Positions 8,311-16,406 are shown, counted from the first letter of the stretch. The stretch is 48,996 nucleotides of DNA from an uncultured Selenomonadales bacterium (GCA_937877545.1 CALFJE010000061.1:1-48996), one strand, 5' to 3'. The notes: generated by a model from the sequence alone, not told the origin. Numbers and translations: made by a program.

Positions 8311-8996
8311 TGGTCACGGCGATATTTCCCGCTGCCGGCTCAAGCACGCGCATGGGCGGCGGCGTAAATAAAAATCTGCGGGAGCTTATGGGCGAGCCGA
8401 TTCTGATTCGGACGCTTAAGGCTTTTTCGCAAATCGAGCGTGTAAATTTTTTAATCGTGGCGGTGGCGGCGCACGAGGTCGCGCAGGTCGAAGGGCTTTT
8501 GCGTAAGACTGAGGAGCTAAAGCCGTGGCGCGTGACGGTCGGCGGGAGCGAACGGCAATTTTCAATCGCGAACGCTTTAAAGCTCCTGCCTTCCGACGCG
8601 CAAATAATCTTGGTACACGACGCGGCACGCCCGCTGGTATCTGCGCGGACAATTGAAGACGTTATCGACGCGGCGGAGAAATTCGGCGGCGCGATAGCGG
8701 CAGTCCCGTCGAAAGACACGATAAAGGTCGTCGACGCGGCGGGCTTCGTTAAGTCCACGCCGCCCAGGCGCGAATTGGTATCGGTGCAGACGCCGCAGGG
8801 TTTCAAGCGCGAACTTTTATTGCGGGCGTATGCACAGGCTGAGGCTGACAATTTCCTGGGCACGGACGACGCAAGTTTGGTCGAACGACTTGGCGCGAGG
8901 ATAAAGGTTGTGCGGAGCGGTTACGACAACATAAAAATTACGACGCCCGAAGACCTCGCCGTCGCCGAAACTTTTTTGAGGAGCGGAAACAAATGA
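8310..8996 (+). CDS. ispD: 2-C-methyl-D-erythritol 4-phosphate cytidylyltransferase
   Basis: Third enzyme of the MEP pathway to isoprenoids: MEP plus CTP gives CDP-ME. The 228-aa protein starts with the nucleotide-binding motif FPAAGSSTRMGGGVNKNL and contains ILVHDAARPLVS and the C-terminal KITTPEDLAVAE typical of IspD. The start overlaps the upstream HAD gene stop as TGATG, and the stop overlaps the ispF start as ATGA, so HAD-ispD-ispF is a coupled unit. A TTG directly in front is in frame and could be used instead. Supplies isoprenoid precursors, which also feed the prenyltransferase at about 37 kb. Confidence 0.94.
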   Translation: MVTAIFPAAGSSTRMGGGVNKNLRELMGEPILIRTLKAFSQIERVNFLIVAVAAHEVAQVEGLLRKTEELKPWRVTVGGSERQFSIANALKLLPSDAQIILVHDAARPLVSARTIEDVIDAAEKFGGAIAAVPSKDTIKVVDAAGFVKSTPPRRELVSVQTPQGFKRELLLRAYAQAEADNFLGTDDASLVERLGARIKVVRSGYDNIKITTPEDLAVAETFLRSGNK

Positions 8997-9463
8997 CGCG
9001 ATTTGGTATCGGCTACGACGTGCACAAGCTCGCGCCGAATCGGAAATTGATATTGGGCGGCGTGGAGCTTGAACATTCGCTGGGGCTTGAGGCGCATTCC
9101 GACGGCGACGTATTGATTCACGCGATAATAGACGCCCTGCTCGGCGCGGCGACGCTCGGCGACATCGGACAGCATTTCCCCATGACGGCGGAGTTCAAAG
9201 ACGTTTCAAGCGTGGAATTGCTCCGGCGGACGTGCACTCTTGTAGCGGCGAAAGGTTATTCCATCGTCAACGTGGATTCGATAATCGTGGCGCAACGCCC
9301 TAAGCTCGCGCCGTATATCCCGACAATGCGTGAACGATTGGCGGCGGTCTTGAACGTTGATTTGGACGCGGTAAGCGTAAAGGCAAAGACGGAGGAAGGA
9401 CTGGGCTTCACGGGCGCGGAGCTGGGCATTTCGGCTTATGCGGTGGCAAGTTTGGAAAAATAA
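8993..9463 (+). CDS. ispF: 2-C-methyl-D-erythritol 2,4-cyclodiphosphate synthase
   Basis: Cyclises CDP-ME 2-phosphate to MEcPP in the MEP pathway, cytosolic trimer. The 156-aa length is standard. Visible family features are the metal site in GYDVHKL (Asp8 and His10), the second metal histidine in HSDGDVLIHAIIDALLG, the DIGQHFP loop, and the C-terminal TEEGLGFTG. Start ATG overlaps the ispD stop. ispDF adjacency is common in bacteria. Downstream lies a 134-bp gap before cysE that contains a curious copy of the cysE start. Confidence 0.95.
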   Translation: MTRFGIGYDVHKLAPNRKLILGGVELEHSLGLEAHSDGDVLIHAIIDALLGAATLGDIGQHFPMTAEFKDVSSVELLRRTCTLVAAKGYSIVNVDSIIVAQRPKLAPYIPTMRERLAAVLNVDLDAVSVKAKTEEGLGFTGAELGISAYAVASLEK

Positions 9464-9478
9464 TTTGGAGAACTCTAA

Positions 9479-9505
9479 ATGAAATTTTTTTCGCGGTCGC
9501 TTTGA
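9479..9505 (+). other. Eight-codon ORF duplicating the start of cysE
   Basis: Between ispF and cysE, ATGAAATTTTTTTCGCG occurs twice: at 9479 (followed by three codons and TGA) and at the real cysE start at 9598. The first copy has GGAGA about 8 bases ahead, so it could be translated as MKFFSRSL. Right after it lies a short palindrome (GTCGCTTT-G-AAAGCGAC, about 9495-9513). Could be a leader peptide, a remnant of a duplication, or chance. No T-box specifier or AGGGTGG-type antiterminator is visible here. Confidence 0.35.
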
Positions 9506-9597
9506 AAGCGACGGAACAGTTGTCGCGTTGAAACGTTATGACTTTGTAAGGGTTAATCGCCGCGTTCGGGCGCAATTTAATCGTTGGGGGATTGTCC

Positions 9598-10467
9598 ATG
9601 AAATTTTTTTCGCGCATAAAAAAAGATATACGCGTCATTTTTGAGCGCGACCCTGCGGCAAAGAGCGTGCTTGAGGTCGTCCTGTGTTATTCGGGACTCC
9701 ACGCGATTTGGTTGCACAGAATTTCGCACGCCCTCTTTCAACGCGGCTGGATAGTCTCTGCGCGGCTGGTGTCAAATTTTTGCCGCTTCCTTACGGGAAT
9801 AGAAATTCACCCCGGCGCGACGATTGGCGACGGACTTTTTATCGACCACGGCACGGGGATTGTTATCGGCGAAACGGCGGAACTTGGCAAAAATGTTACG
9901 CTGTATCAGGGCGTGACGCTGGGCGGGACAGGTAAGGAAAAGGGCAAGCGTCACCCGACGATTGGCAACAATGTCGTCGTGGCGACGGGCGCGAAAGTCC
10001 TCGGCTCGTTCAAGGTGGGCGATCATGCCAAAATCGGTGCCGGCTCCGTCGTCCTTAAGGAGGTGCCGCCTCATGCGACGGTTGTCGGCATACCGGGGCG
10101 CATCGTCGTCTTGCACGGCAAGCGGGTTCATAACGAGGAGGAATATCGCGAGGCGGTTGCGGAGCTGTGTCGTGCTCGCGGCTATGACATGAATAATCCC
10201 AACGTCTGCGCCGAGCTTATGGAGGAGATTGACGTTGATTTGGATCATGACATGTTGCCCGACCCCGATCGCGAAATGATTGAGGTTGCGCTCCGACAGA
10301 TTCAGCGGTTGGAGGCTCGCGTCAACGAATTGGAAACGCAACTTGCCGCCGCCCGCGAGGAAATTTCCGCCGAGGCTATGCGCACGTCGTCCCTTGAGGT
10401 TTCCTTGCCCCATAAAGTTGATTTGAAAAAAAGGAGTGTTGAACATGGAACTGAAGACCGTCCGTAA
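9598..10467 (+). CDS. cysE: Serine O-acetyltransferase
   Basis: Acetylates serine with acetyl-CoA to O-acetylserine, the precursor of cysteine. The 289-aa protein has the short N-terminal helical domain (HAIWLHRISH), then the left-handed beta-helix hexapeptide repeats with DHGTGIVIGETAELG and GVTLGGTGKEKGKRHP, which carry the catalytic His/Asp. After IVGIPGRIV-like VVGIPGRIV there is a ~110-residue tail containing a predicted coiled coil (RLEARVNELETQLAAARE), longer than in the short EpsC-type enzymes. ATG at 9598 follows a GGGGG site. Its last 23 bases overlap the antitoxin gene. In other Firmicutes cysE sits directly upstream of cysS; here a toxin-antitoxin pair separates them. Confidence 0.93.
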   Translation: MKFFSRIKKDIRVIFERDPAAKSVLEVVLCYSGLHAIWLHRISHALFQRGWIVSARLVSNFCRFLTGIEIHPGATIGDGLFIDHGTGIVIGETAELGKNVTLYQGVTLGGTGKEKGKRHPTIGNNVVVATGAKVLGSFKVGDHAKIGAGSVVLKEVPPHATVVGIPGRIVVLHGKRVHNEEEYREAVAELCRARGYDMNNPNVCAELMEEIDVDLDHDMLPDPDREMIEVALRQIQRLEARVNELETQLAAAREEISAEAMRTSSLEVSLPHKVDLKKRSVEHGTEDRP

Positions 10468-10711
10468 GGAAATGAACGCCGGCGACTTGAAGGGTATTAT
10501 CGACCTGCCGAACTACGCCGACGACCAGCCCGTCGAGATAACCGTCACGCCCGCCGCTGAGAGAAAGATTTTGAGCGACGAGGAAATTGCCGCCATTTGG
10601 AGCAAGATAGAGGGTTACTGGGCAGGCGTAAAGGTGGATAAATCGAAAACTTTGGACGATTGGCGCAAAGAAAGGTTGGAGGAACGTTATGGAATTAAAT
10701 TTGCTGATTGA
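10445..10711 (+). CDS. Probable antitoxin of a PIN-domain toxin-antitoxin pair
   Basis: An 88-aa acidic protein with no clear family name. It starts at the ATG at 10445 behind AAAAGGAG and overlaps both cysE (23 bp) and the PIN toxin gene (23 bp). The N-terminal half could form a small beta-rich DNA-binding fold (GIIDLPNYADDQPVEITVTP), and the C-terminal half is helical and charged (AAIWSKIEGYWAGVK, DDWRKERLEERYG), as in antitoxins that wrap around a PIN toxin. Identification rests on size, order (antitoxin first) and the recognisable neighbour. Confidence 0.65.
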   Translation: MELKTVRKEMNAGDLKGIIDLPNYADDQPVEITVTPAAERKILSDEEIAAIWSKIEGYWAGVKVDKSKTLDDWRKERLEERYGIKFAD

Positions 10712-11129
10712 TACAAACGTCGTCTTGGACTCCTTTTTGGAACGCGAGCCTTTTCTTTCCAAGAGCAGAGAGGCAATTTCCTTGTCAAAAAAATATCCTG
10801 TCAAAAGCTTTATTTCGGCGTCGAGCGTCACGGACATTTACTACATTTCTTACAGGGGCTTGAAGTATCACCAAGTCGTTCGCGAGCTGTTCAAGGAGCT
10901 GTTCAAATTCGTCGGCGTCGTCACCGTGACGGATAAGGATATTCATGCGGCGTTCGCATTGGATTGGAAAGACTTCGAGGACTCCGTCCAATATGCCGTT
11001 GCCGCGTCGAACGGCTTCGACGGGATTGTTACGCGGAACATGGCGGGCTTTGCCAACGACACGGTTAAAATCTTCACACCTGAAGAGGCTTGCCGATATG
11101 TCGAGGAGATTAAGGAGGGATTGACTTGA
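10689..11129 (+). CDS. PIN-domain toxin, VapC-like ribonuclease
   Basis: Predicted endoribonuclease of a type II toxin-antitoxin module. The 146-aa protein opens with the PIN signature LLIDTNVVLDSFL (Asp8), has a mid acidic residue region (SSVTDIYYI), and the C-terminal acidic motif DFEDSVQYAVAASNG (Glu/Asp near 97-99) with GIVTRNMAGF. These match the conserved acidic metal site of PIN nucleases. It overlaps the antitoxin gene and its TGA overlaps the cysS start, so the toxin pair is transcribed as part of the cysE-cysS run. Target RNA unknown. Confidence 0.82.
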   Translation: MELNLLIDTNVVLDSFLEREPFLSKSREAISLSKKYPVKSFISASSVTDIYYISYRGLKYHQVVRELFKELFKFVGVVTVTDKDIHAAFALDWKDFEDSVQYAVAASNGFDGIVTRNMAGFANDTVKIFTPEEACRYVEEIKEGLT

Positions 11130-12670
11130 TTAAAGTTTTTAACACGATGAGCCGCACCAAGGAGATTTTCAAGCCACTCAAAGCCGGAGAAGTAAGTATC
11201 TATTGCTGCGGAGTGACGCCCTACAACGCGCCGCATATCGGCAACGCCCGCCCGTTCGTGGTTTGGGATGCGATTCGGCGTTTCTTCGCAAAGAGCGGCT
11301 GCAAAGTCCGCTACGTGCAGAATTTCACCGACGTGGACGATAAGATTATTAAAGCCGCCAATAAATACGGCATTACGTGGAAGGACGTCGCCGAAAAAAA
11401 TATCAAGGCTTATTTTCGCAGCATGGACGCCCTTAACGTCCGCCGCGCAGATGTTTATCCCAAGGTGTCCGAGACGATGGACGATATTATCGCCATGATT
11501 CAAACGCTCGTCGACAAGGGTTTTGCCTACGTGCTGGATAACGGCGACGTTTTCTACAGCGTGGAAAAAATTACGAACTACGGCAAGTTGAGCGGGCGCA
11601 AGCTTTCGGACATGTTGGCGGGCGCACGTGTCGAGGTCGATAAGCGCAAGCGTAACCCGATGGATTTTGCGTTGTGGAAGGCGGCTAAGCCCGGCGAGCC
11701 GTTTTGGGACAGTCCGTGGGGCGCGGGGCGTCCGGGTTGGCATATCGAGTGCTCCGTCATGTCGTTGAAGTATCTGGGCGAGAAATTTGACTTCCACGGC
11801 GGCGGCTCCGATTTAATCTTCCCGCACCACGAAAACGAAATCGCCCAAAGTCAGGCGGCTCTGGGCGACGAAAATTCCTTCGCGCAATATTGGGTTCACA
11901 ACGGCTTTATAACCGTCAGGAAGCCCGAAGATAAAATCGTCAAGTCCGACGGCGACGACCAGGTTAAGATGAGCAAATCGGCGGGGAACTTTTCCACGGT
12001 CGAGGGCATTCTTAATGAATATTCGGGCGAGGTCGTGCGCTTATTTTTACTGCAGACGCATTACCGCAATCCGTTGGAGTTCAGCAAGGAACGCTTGAAC
12101 GAGGCGAAAGAATTCTTCGGGAAATTGGCTAAGGCTTATTGGCAATTGGACGACATGGCGCGGCGGATTCATGCGGGCGAGTTCGTCAAGGACACGAGCG
12201 AGAAGAATTTCGCGATAACGGTCAGTCAAGCCGGCGGGCTGGTCGAGGAGGCGGAGCGTTTGCTTGCGAATTTCTACGCGGCAATGAGCGACGACTTCAA
12301 CACCGCTCTGGCGATAACGCACATGTTCGAGTTGGCTAAGGAAATCGGCGGCTACTACGGCGATTTGGTTGACGGGAAAATTTTGCCCGTAACGATTGAC
12401 GGCGATATAATTCTGCGCGTGCGCGATATTTATATGGAAATGGCGGGGATAATCGGGCTGTTCGAGCAACCCGTGCCCGTTGAGCAGGCGGAACAATCCG
12501 ACGACGAGACCGCGCTTATCGATTCGCTCATGCAGATAATCCTAATGCTCAGGCAGGAGGCTCGCGCCGCAAAGAATTGGACGACGGCAGATAAGATTCG
12601 CGACGCGCTCAAGACGGCGGGCATAGTCGTTGAGGACACGCCGCAAGGAGCCGTATGGAAACGCGGTTGA
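11126..12670 (+). CDS. cysS: Cysteinyl-tRNA synthetase
   Basis: Charges tRNA-Cys. The 514-aa protein shows the class I signature HIGN (in NAPHIGNARP), VRYVQNFTDVDDKII, a zinc-site cysteine in WHIECSVM with HGGGSDLIFPHHENE, and KMSKS as VKMSKSAGNF. The C-terminal helical anticodon-binding region follows. A TTG start at 11126 with AAGGAGGGA upstream fits the family start (MIKVFNTMSRTKE). Its first bases overlap the PIN toxin stop, and its last 16 bases overlap mrnC. Co-location with cysE links cysteine synthesis to its use in translation. Confidence 0.95.
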   Translation: MIKVFNTMSRTKEIFKPLKAGEVSIYCCGVTPYNAPHIGNARPFVVWDAIRRFFAKSGCKVRYVQNFTDVDDKIIKAANKYGITWKDVAEKNIKAYFRSMDALNVRRADVYPKVSETMDDIIAMIQTLVDKGFAYVLDNGDVFYSVEKITNYGKLSGRKLSDMLAGARVEVDKRKRNPMDFALWKAAKPGEPFWDSPWGAGRPGWHIECSVMSLKYLGEKFDFHGGGSDLIFPHHENEIAQSQAALGDENSFAQYWVHNGFITVRKPEDKIVKSDGDDQVKMSKSAGNFSTVEGILNEYSGEVVRLFLLQTHYRNPLEFSKERLNEAKEFFGKLAKAYWQLDDMARRIHAGEFVKDTSEKNFAITVSQAGGLVEEAERLLANFYAAMSDDFNTALAITHMFELAKEIGGYYGDLVDGKILPVTIDGDIILRVRDIYMEMAGIIGLFEQPVPVEQAEQSDDETALIDSLMQIILMLRQEARAAKNWTTADKIRDALKTAGIVVEDTPQGAVWKRG

Positions 12671-13053
12671 ACTTTCCTGCCGACGAGATTAAGACGCTTT
12701 CGCCGCTGATTCTTGCTCATATCGGCGATGCGTATTTTCATTTGTACGTTAGGACGCGCCTCTTGCAAGTCACGCACAATATCACGCGGCTCCACGACCT
12801 CAGCGCGGAAATCGTTTCGGCGACCGCGCAGGCTAAGACTTATCGGGCGATAGAAAACTCTTTGACCGACGCCGAACGCGACATCTTCCGACGCGGACGC
12901 AACGCCAAAAGTCACGCGCCACGCAAGGCGACCGTCGCGGAATATCATGCAAGCACGGGCTTTGAGGCGTTGCTCGGCGATTTATTTTTGCGGAGGAATT
13001 TTGCGCGACTTGAGGAAATTTGCGAACTTGCGTTCAGGGAGGCGTCAACATGA
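12655..13053 (+). CDS. mrnC: Mini-ribonuclease III
   Basis: Ribonuclease of the RNase III catalytic fold without the double-stranded RNA-binding domain; in Bacillus it matures 23S rRNA ends. The 132-aa protein carries LAHIGDAYFHLYVR (acidic active-site residue in GDA) and FEALLGDLFL (second acidic site), the hallmarks of the family, and RRGRNAKSHAPRKA between them. It overlaps cysS at the start and the next gene at the end (ATGA), in the order cysS-mrnC-rlmB found in many Firmicutes. Confidence 0.93.
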   Translation: METRLNFPADEIKTLSPLILAHIGDAYFHLYVRTRLLQVTHNITRLHDLSAEIVSATAQAKTYRAIENSLTDAERDIFRRGRNAKSHAPRKATVAEYHASTGFEALLGDLFLRRNFARLEEICELAFREAST

Positions 13054-13715
13054 AGAAAATCCTTGCTGTAGCGATTATCGGTGCGGCGGTTGCAATCTGC
13101 GCGGCTTTCACGGCGAATCACGACGATTCGATTTACTATCCGCGCCTCGACTTTTACAACATGCCCGCGACCGCCGACAGGCTTATCCTTGCGCACTACC
13201 CGACGCGCCAACAGGAGACGGAATACAGTTGCGGAGCCGCCGCCGCCTTGAGCGTGCTGAACTACTTCGGGCGCGACGACTTCGACGAGCCGACGCTGAT
13301 GGAGGCTTTGCATACTAAACCGCAAATCGGCACGAGCCTCGGCAACATGGTTAAATTCTTTAAGGATTTGGGCTGGGACGTTCAAAGCAGCCTCGACGCG
13401 CCGCCCATGGACGAATTCGCGTTTCAAAAGTTCGTCGTGGAAAATCTTTCGCAAGGTAAGCCGATTATGGTTGAGAATGTCGAATTCGGCGGGCATTGGC
13501 GCGTTATAATCGGCGTCGACACGCTGGGCACCGATGACCTTTATGACGACGTGTTGATTTTCGCCGACCCCTACGACACGAGCGACCACAATCAAGACGG
13601 CTACACTTTCGGGAGCCTCGACCGTTTTTATTGGATGTGGTTTGACCATAACATGTTGCCGGAGGCGGAGCGGAATCAACCGTGGCTCGTTGCGACGCCC
13701 AAGGAGAGGACTTGA
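13050..13715 (+). CDS. Exported C39-like papain-fold cysteine peptidase
   Basis: A 221-aa protein with an N-terminal signal or anchor (about residues 2-22, lysines then AVAIIGAAVAICAAF), so probably outside the cytoplasmic membrane. The mature part contains a C39-type triad: Cys in YSCGAAAALSVLNYFG, His in GGHWRVIIGVD, and Asp in LIFADPYDTSD. Genes of this kind often cut bacteriocin or other leader peptides, but here no ABC transporter is attached, so the target is unknown. It is inserted between mrnC and rlmB, touching both (ATGA overlap upstream, zero spacing downstream), which is not the usual Firmicute arrangement. The cysteine at residue 17 is not in a convincing lipobox. Confidence 0.75.
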   Translation: MKKILAVAIIGAAVAICAAFTANHDDSIYYPRLDFYNMPATADRLILAHYPTRQQETEYSCGAAAALSVLNYFGRDDFDEPTLMEALHTKPQIGTSLGNMVKFFKDLGWDVQSSLDAPPMDEFAFQKFVVENLSQGKPIMVENVEFGGHWRVIIGVDTLGTDDLYDDVLIFADPYDTSDHNQDGYTFGSLDRFYWMWFDHNMLPEAERNQPWLVATPKERT

Positions 13716-14456
13716 ATGGACAATTTGATATTCGGGCGCAACGCCGTAACCGAGCTGTTGAAGTCGGGGCACAGCGTCAACAGGCTTTTTATCGCGGAGG
13801 GCAGTCGCGACGGCTCGATTCAAAAAATTTTCGCGCTTGCAAAAGAGGCGGGCGTTGTTGTAGAATTCCTGCAGCGTGACAAACTCGATAAACTTTGCGG
13901 CGGGCGGCACCAAGGAGTTGCGGCTTCGGCGGCGGCTGTCGATTATGCGACGGTCGAAGAAATTTTGGCACTTGCCGAAGACAAACGCGAACCGCCCTTC
14001 CTGATTCTGCTTGACGAACTGGAAGACCCGCAAAATTTCGGCGCGATACTGCGGACGGCGGAGGCGGTGGGCGTGCACGGCGTGATAATCCCCAAACGGC
14101 GGAGCGTCCAACTAAACGCCACAGTCTTTAAAACGTCGGCGGGCGCGGCGCAATATGTCAAAGTAGCGCAAATCACCAACGTAGCTCAAACCCTCAAGAA
14201 TCTGCGCGGAGTCGGCTTAAAAGTCGTAGGCTCGGACGCAGGCGCGGAGGTCAGCTTCAGGCAGGCGGATTTGACGGGCGGAATCGTTTTGATTATCGGC
14301 GGCGAGGGCAAAGGAATGCGACGCCTCACGCGGGAAAATTGCAACGTGCTTGTCAAAATCCCGATGTTCGGCAAAATCAATTCGCTCAACGCGTCGGTGG
14401 CGGGCGCACTGCTCCTGTACGAAATTCAACGGCAACGAGAAACGAACGATGGCTAA
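13716..14456 (+). CDS. rlmB: 23S rRNA (guanosine-2251-2'-O)-methyltransferase RlmB / TrmH-family SpoU methylase
   Basis: A SPOUT-fold methyltransferase of the 2'-O class. The 246-aa protein has the N-terminal substrate-binding domain (IFGRNAVTELLKSG) and three SpoU motifs: motif 1 LDELEDPQNFGAILRTAEA, motif 2 VLIIGGEGKGMRRLT, motif 3 IPMFGKINSLNASVAGALLLYE. In B. subtilis this gene sits between mrnC and yacP, as here except for the inserted peptidase gene. It starts immediately after the preceding stop and overlaps yacP by 8 bases. RlmB is the likely name from context; the exact nucleotide target is inferred. Confidence 0.9.
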   Translation: MDNLIFGRNAVTELLKSGHSVNRLFIAEGSRDGSIQKIFALAKEAGVVVEFLQRDKLDKLCGGRHQGVAASAAAVDYATVEEILALAEDKREPPFLILLDELEDPQNFGAILRTAEAVGVHGVIIPKRRSVQLNATVFKTSAGAAQYVKVAQITNVAQTLKNLRGVGLKVVGSDAGAEVSFRQADLTGGIVLIIGGEGKGMRRLTRENCNVLVKIPMFGKINSLNASVAGALLLYEIQRQRETNDG

Positions 14457-14970
14457 GAAGCGACCGCATTATCTGGTTGACGGATACAATCTGATTCACG
14501 TGTGGCGGGAAATTAACACGGACGATTTGGCGACGGCGCGTGAATTCTTGATTCGCAACCTGCAGGAATACGGCGCGTATGAGAAATTTGATATAACGCT
14601 GGTCTTCGACGCCGCGCAAAGCGAGGAAGAGGAGCATAAGGAAATTTACGACGACTTTTTCCGCGTGATATACAGCGGCTTTAACGAGACGGCGGATAAA
14701 GTTATCGAGCGGCTGTCGTATGAATTGGTGCAAAAAAAGCGCGAGGTGCACGTGGTAAGTTCGGACGCGGCAATAGAGACCGTCATTTTGGGGGCGGGCG
14801 CGTATCGGCACCCTTCGCGAGAGTTTTATCGGGCAATCAAGCGAACAAAGCAACACTTGCGCAAGGAATACCTCGGCAACGTTACTTTGCCCGTCAAACG
14901 CAACGAGGTCGGCGACAGAATCGGCGCAGAGGTTTTCGCCAAGCTGGAGCAACTTCGCCGAGGCAAATAA
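14449..14970 (+). CDS. NYN-domain ribonuclease, YacP/Rae1 family
   Basis: Predicted endoribonuclease; the Bacillus homologue (Rae1) cuts mRNA on the ribosome. The 173-aa protein has the NYN/PIN-like acidic site in LVDGYNLIHVW (Asp10), ITLVFDAAQSEEE, and VVSSDAAIETVILGAGAYRHPSREF. The ATG at 14449 is inside the end of rlmB and gives the normal family N-terminus. In Firmicutes yacP is normally followed by sigH; here it is followed by an unrelated gene with an IF2-N domain. Confidence 0.88.
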   Translation: MAKKRPHYLVDGYNLIHVWREINTDDLATAREFLIRNLQEYGAYEKFDITLVFDAAQSEEEEHKEIYDDFFRVIYSGFNETADKVIERLSYELVQKKREVHVVSSDAAIETVILGAGAYRHPSREFYRAIKRTKQHLRKEYLGNVTLPVKRNEVGDRIGAEVFAKLEQLRRGK

Positions 14971-15001
14971 CTAAATTTTTTTTTTGGGAGTGTGATATAC
15001 C

Positions 15002-16402
15002 GTGGCAACAAAGAGAATCTACCAAATCGCCAAGGAATTCGAGCGCGACGAAAAGGCGATAATCGAATTTCTTACGGGGCAGGGAATCAAGGTGGGCAAC
15101 AGGCTCAGCGCGGTCAGCGAGGAAGCCTACGAAATGCTCAAGACGAAATTTTTGGCACCGCCCGAACCCGAACCGGCTCCGGAACCCGTAAAGACGCCCG
15201 CGCCCGTCGAGCAAGCTCAAGCTCAGCCGCAACCGCAGGGCGAACAGCCTCAACCTCAGGGCGGCGGCAAAAAGAAAAAGAAGCGGAGGGGCTCTCATCA
15301 AAACGCCGACAAATCCGACGAGCCGCTCGACGACAGCGACCGGCTCAATACCGAGGTCGAATATCTTCCCGTCAAAACGACGCTCATTAACTACGAGGCA
15401 ACGGCGGCGGGCAATAAGTTCATTCAAGATTACCATTTCGGCATGAGCAAAAAGGAATACAAGGCGTCCAGACCCAAATTGACGCCCTTTTCCGATGTGT
15501 GGGTGATTATCCGTGAGCTTAAAGTGGAATATCCCGACTCCACGCCCGTGCGCTATTGGCAAGCCGTCGATAAGCTGTCGACCAAAACGTTCAAACTCCT
15601 GCGTACCTTCGGCATGGAAAACAAGGAGGGCTTGGGCAGATTGCGCGAGGTGACCAATCCAATCGGCAAACCGTTCGCGCCGCGTGAAATTTTCTCGGAC
15701 GAGGAGAATCAGCTCTTCGAGGAGCAAAGGATTCTGCTGTTTAAAACGTTCGGGCACGGCGTGGGCAGCCTTAACGACAGACTCTACGAACTTAAGCGGC
15801 ACGCCTGGGACATGAAGGCTAAGTACGAGCATATGAGTTTCGTCGAATACGCCACGAATCCCAATGACGATTTGCGCAGCAAGGAGCGTGCGCCCTTCGC
15901 CGAGATGGCGGACGCAGTTATCACGAGTGTGCGTGCCGTCGCTCGCCGGCTTTACTTTTTCTTTGACAACGAAGAACGCATAAAGGCGGTTGTTGCGGGT
16001 TTCCTCAATTGGATTGACACCTATGCAAAGCTCAAGGAGCAGGGTGCCGACGCCGCCAAGTTGGAGAAATATCTTTATCTGGAGCAAAAATTCATCGATA
16101 TTGTTGTGTTCATGGCGTTCGACAATCTGCTCGCAAAGCATAAAAAATTCGGCGTGCCCTATGATATTATGGTGGCGTTGCTGAAAGATTACCGCGACAA
16201 CCTGGACGACCCCGACGCCGAACGTAATTTCAAGTACAAGGTGCGCGGCGTCACCAATATAACTTACAAGCCCAAGGAATATGTCTTCGCGTATCGTTTC
16301 GCGGATTTGGAGCCGCAGGTTGATTATCGTCCGCCCGAAGAAATAGCCGCCGCCGAAGCTGAAGCCGCCGAAAATAAAGAAAGCCCCGCTGACGAGGCTT
16401 AA
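15002..16402 (+). CDS. Unknown protein with N-terminal IF2-N domain, Pro/Gln linker and a novel helical C-terminal domain
   Basis: Not a recognised gene. The 466-aa protein begins with a ~50-residue IF2-N-like domain (IYQIAKEFERDEKAIIEFL, then GIKVGNRLSAVSEEAYEML), the module at the front of translation initiation factor IF-2. Residues about 53-80 are a Pro/Glu/Gln-rich linker, followed by a basic patch GGGKKKKKRRGS near 84-95. The remaining ~340 residues are charged, largely helical and without obvious enzyme motifs; they contain many aromatic residues (ARRLYFFFDNEERI, EKYLYLEQKFIDIVVFMAF). There is no GTPase domain. Start is GTG with GGGAG 12 bases upstream, a slightly long spacing. Position after yacP suggests an RNA- or ribosome-related role, by inference only. 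Confidence 0.6.
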   Translation: MATKRIYQIAKEFERDEKAIIEFLTGQGIKVGNRLSAVSEEAYEMLKTKFLAPPEPEPAPEPVKTPAPVEQAQAQPQPQGEQPQPQGGGKKKKKRRGSHQNADKSDEPLDDSDRLNTEVEYLPVKTTLINYEATAAGNKFIQDYHFGMSKKEYKASRPKLTPFSDVWVIIRELKVEYPDSTPVRYWQAVDKLSTKTFKLLRTFGMENKEGLGRLREVTNPIGKPFAPREIFSDEENQLFEEQRILLFKTFGHGVGSLNDRLYELKRHAWDMKAKYEHMSFVEYATNPNDDLRSKERAPFAEMADAVITSVRAVARRLYFFFDNEERIKAVVAGFLNWIDTYAKLKEQGADAAKLEKYLYLEQKFIDIVVFMAFDNLLAKHKKFGVPYDIMVALLKDYRDNLDDPDAERNFKYKVRGVTNITYKPKEYVFAYRFADLEPQVDYRPPEEIAAAEAEAAENKESPADEA

Positions 16403-16406
16403 GCGT

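Noticed and set aside
9464..9597. T-box riboswitch before cysE
   Set aside because: No AGGGTGG-type T-box sequence or plausible specifier hairpin was found; only the mini-ORF and short palindrome.
13050..13120. Lipoprotein signal in the C39-like protein
   Set aside because: The cysteine at residue 17 is preceded by AVAI, which is not a convincing lipobox; treated as a signal anchor.
12945..14111. Minus-strand frame of 388 codons opposite mrnC, the C39 gene and rlmB
   Set aside because: Covers three recognised plus-strand genes; no start signal or domain.
14894..16141. Long open frame (415 codons) on the minus strand opposite the IF2-N gene
   Set aside because: Antisense of a gene with better start, domain match and codon use; Arg/Leu-rich shadow with no domain. 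Long antisense frames are common here because of the GC bias.
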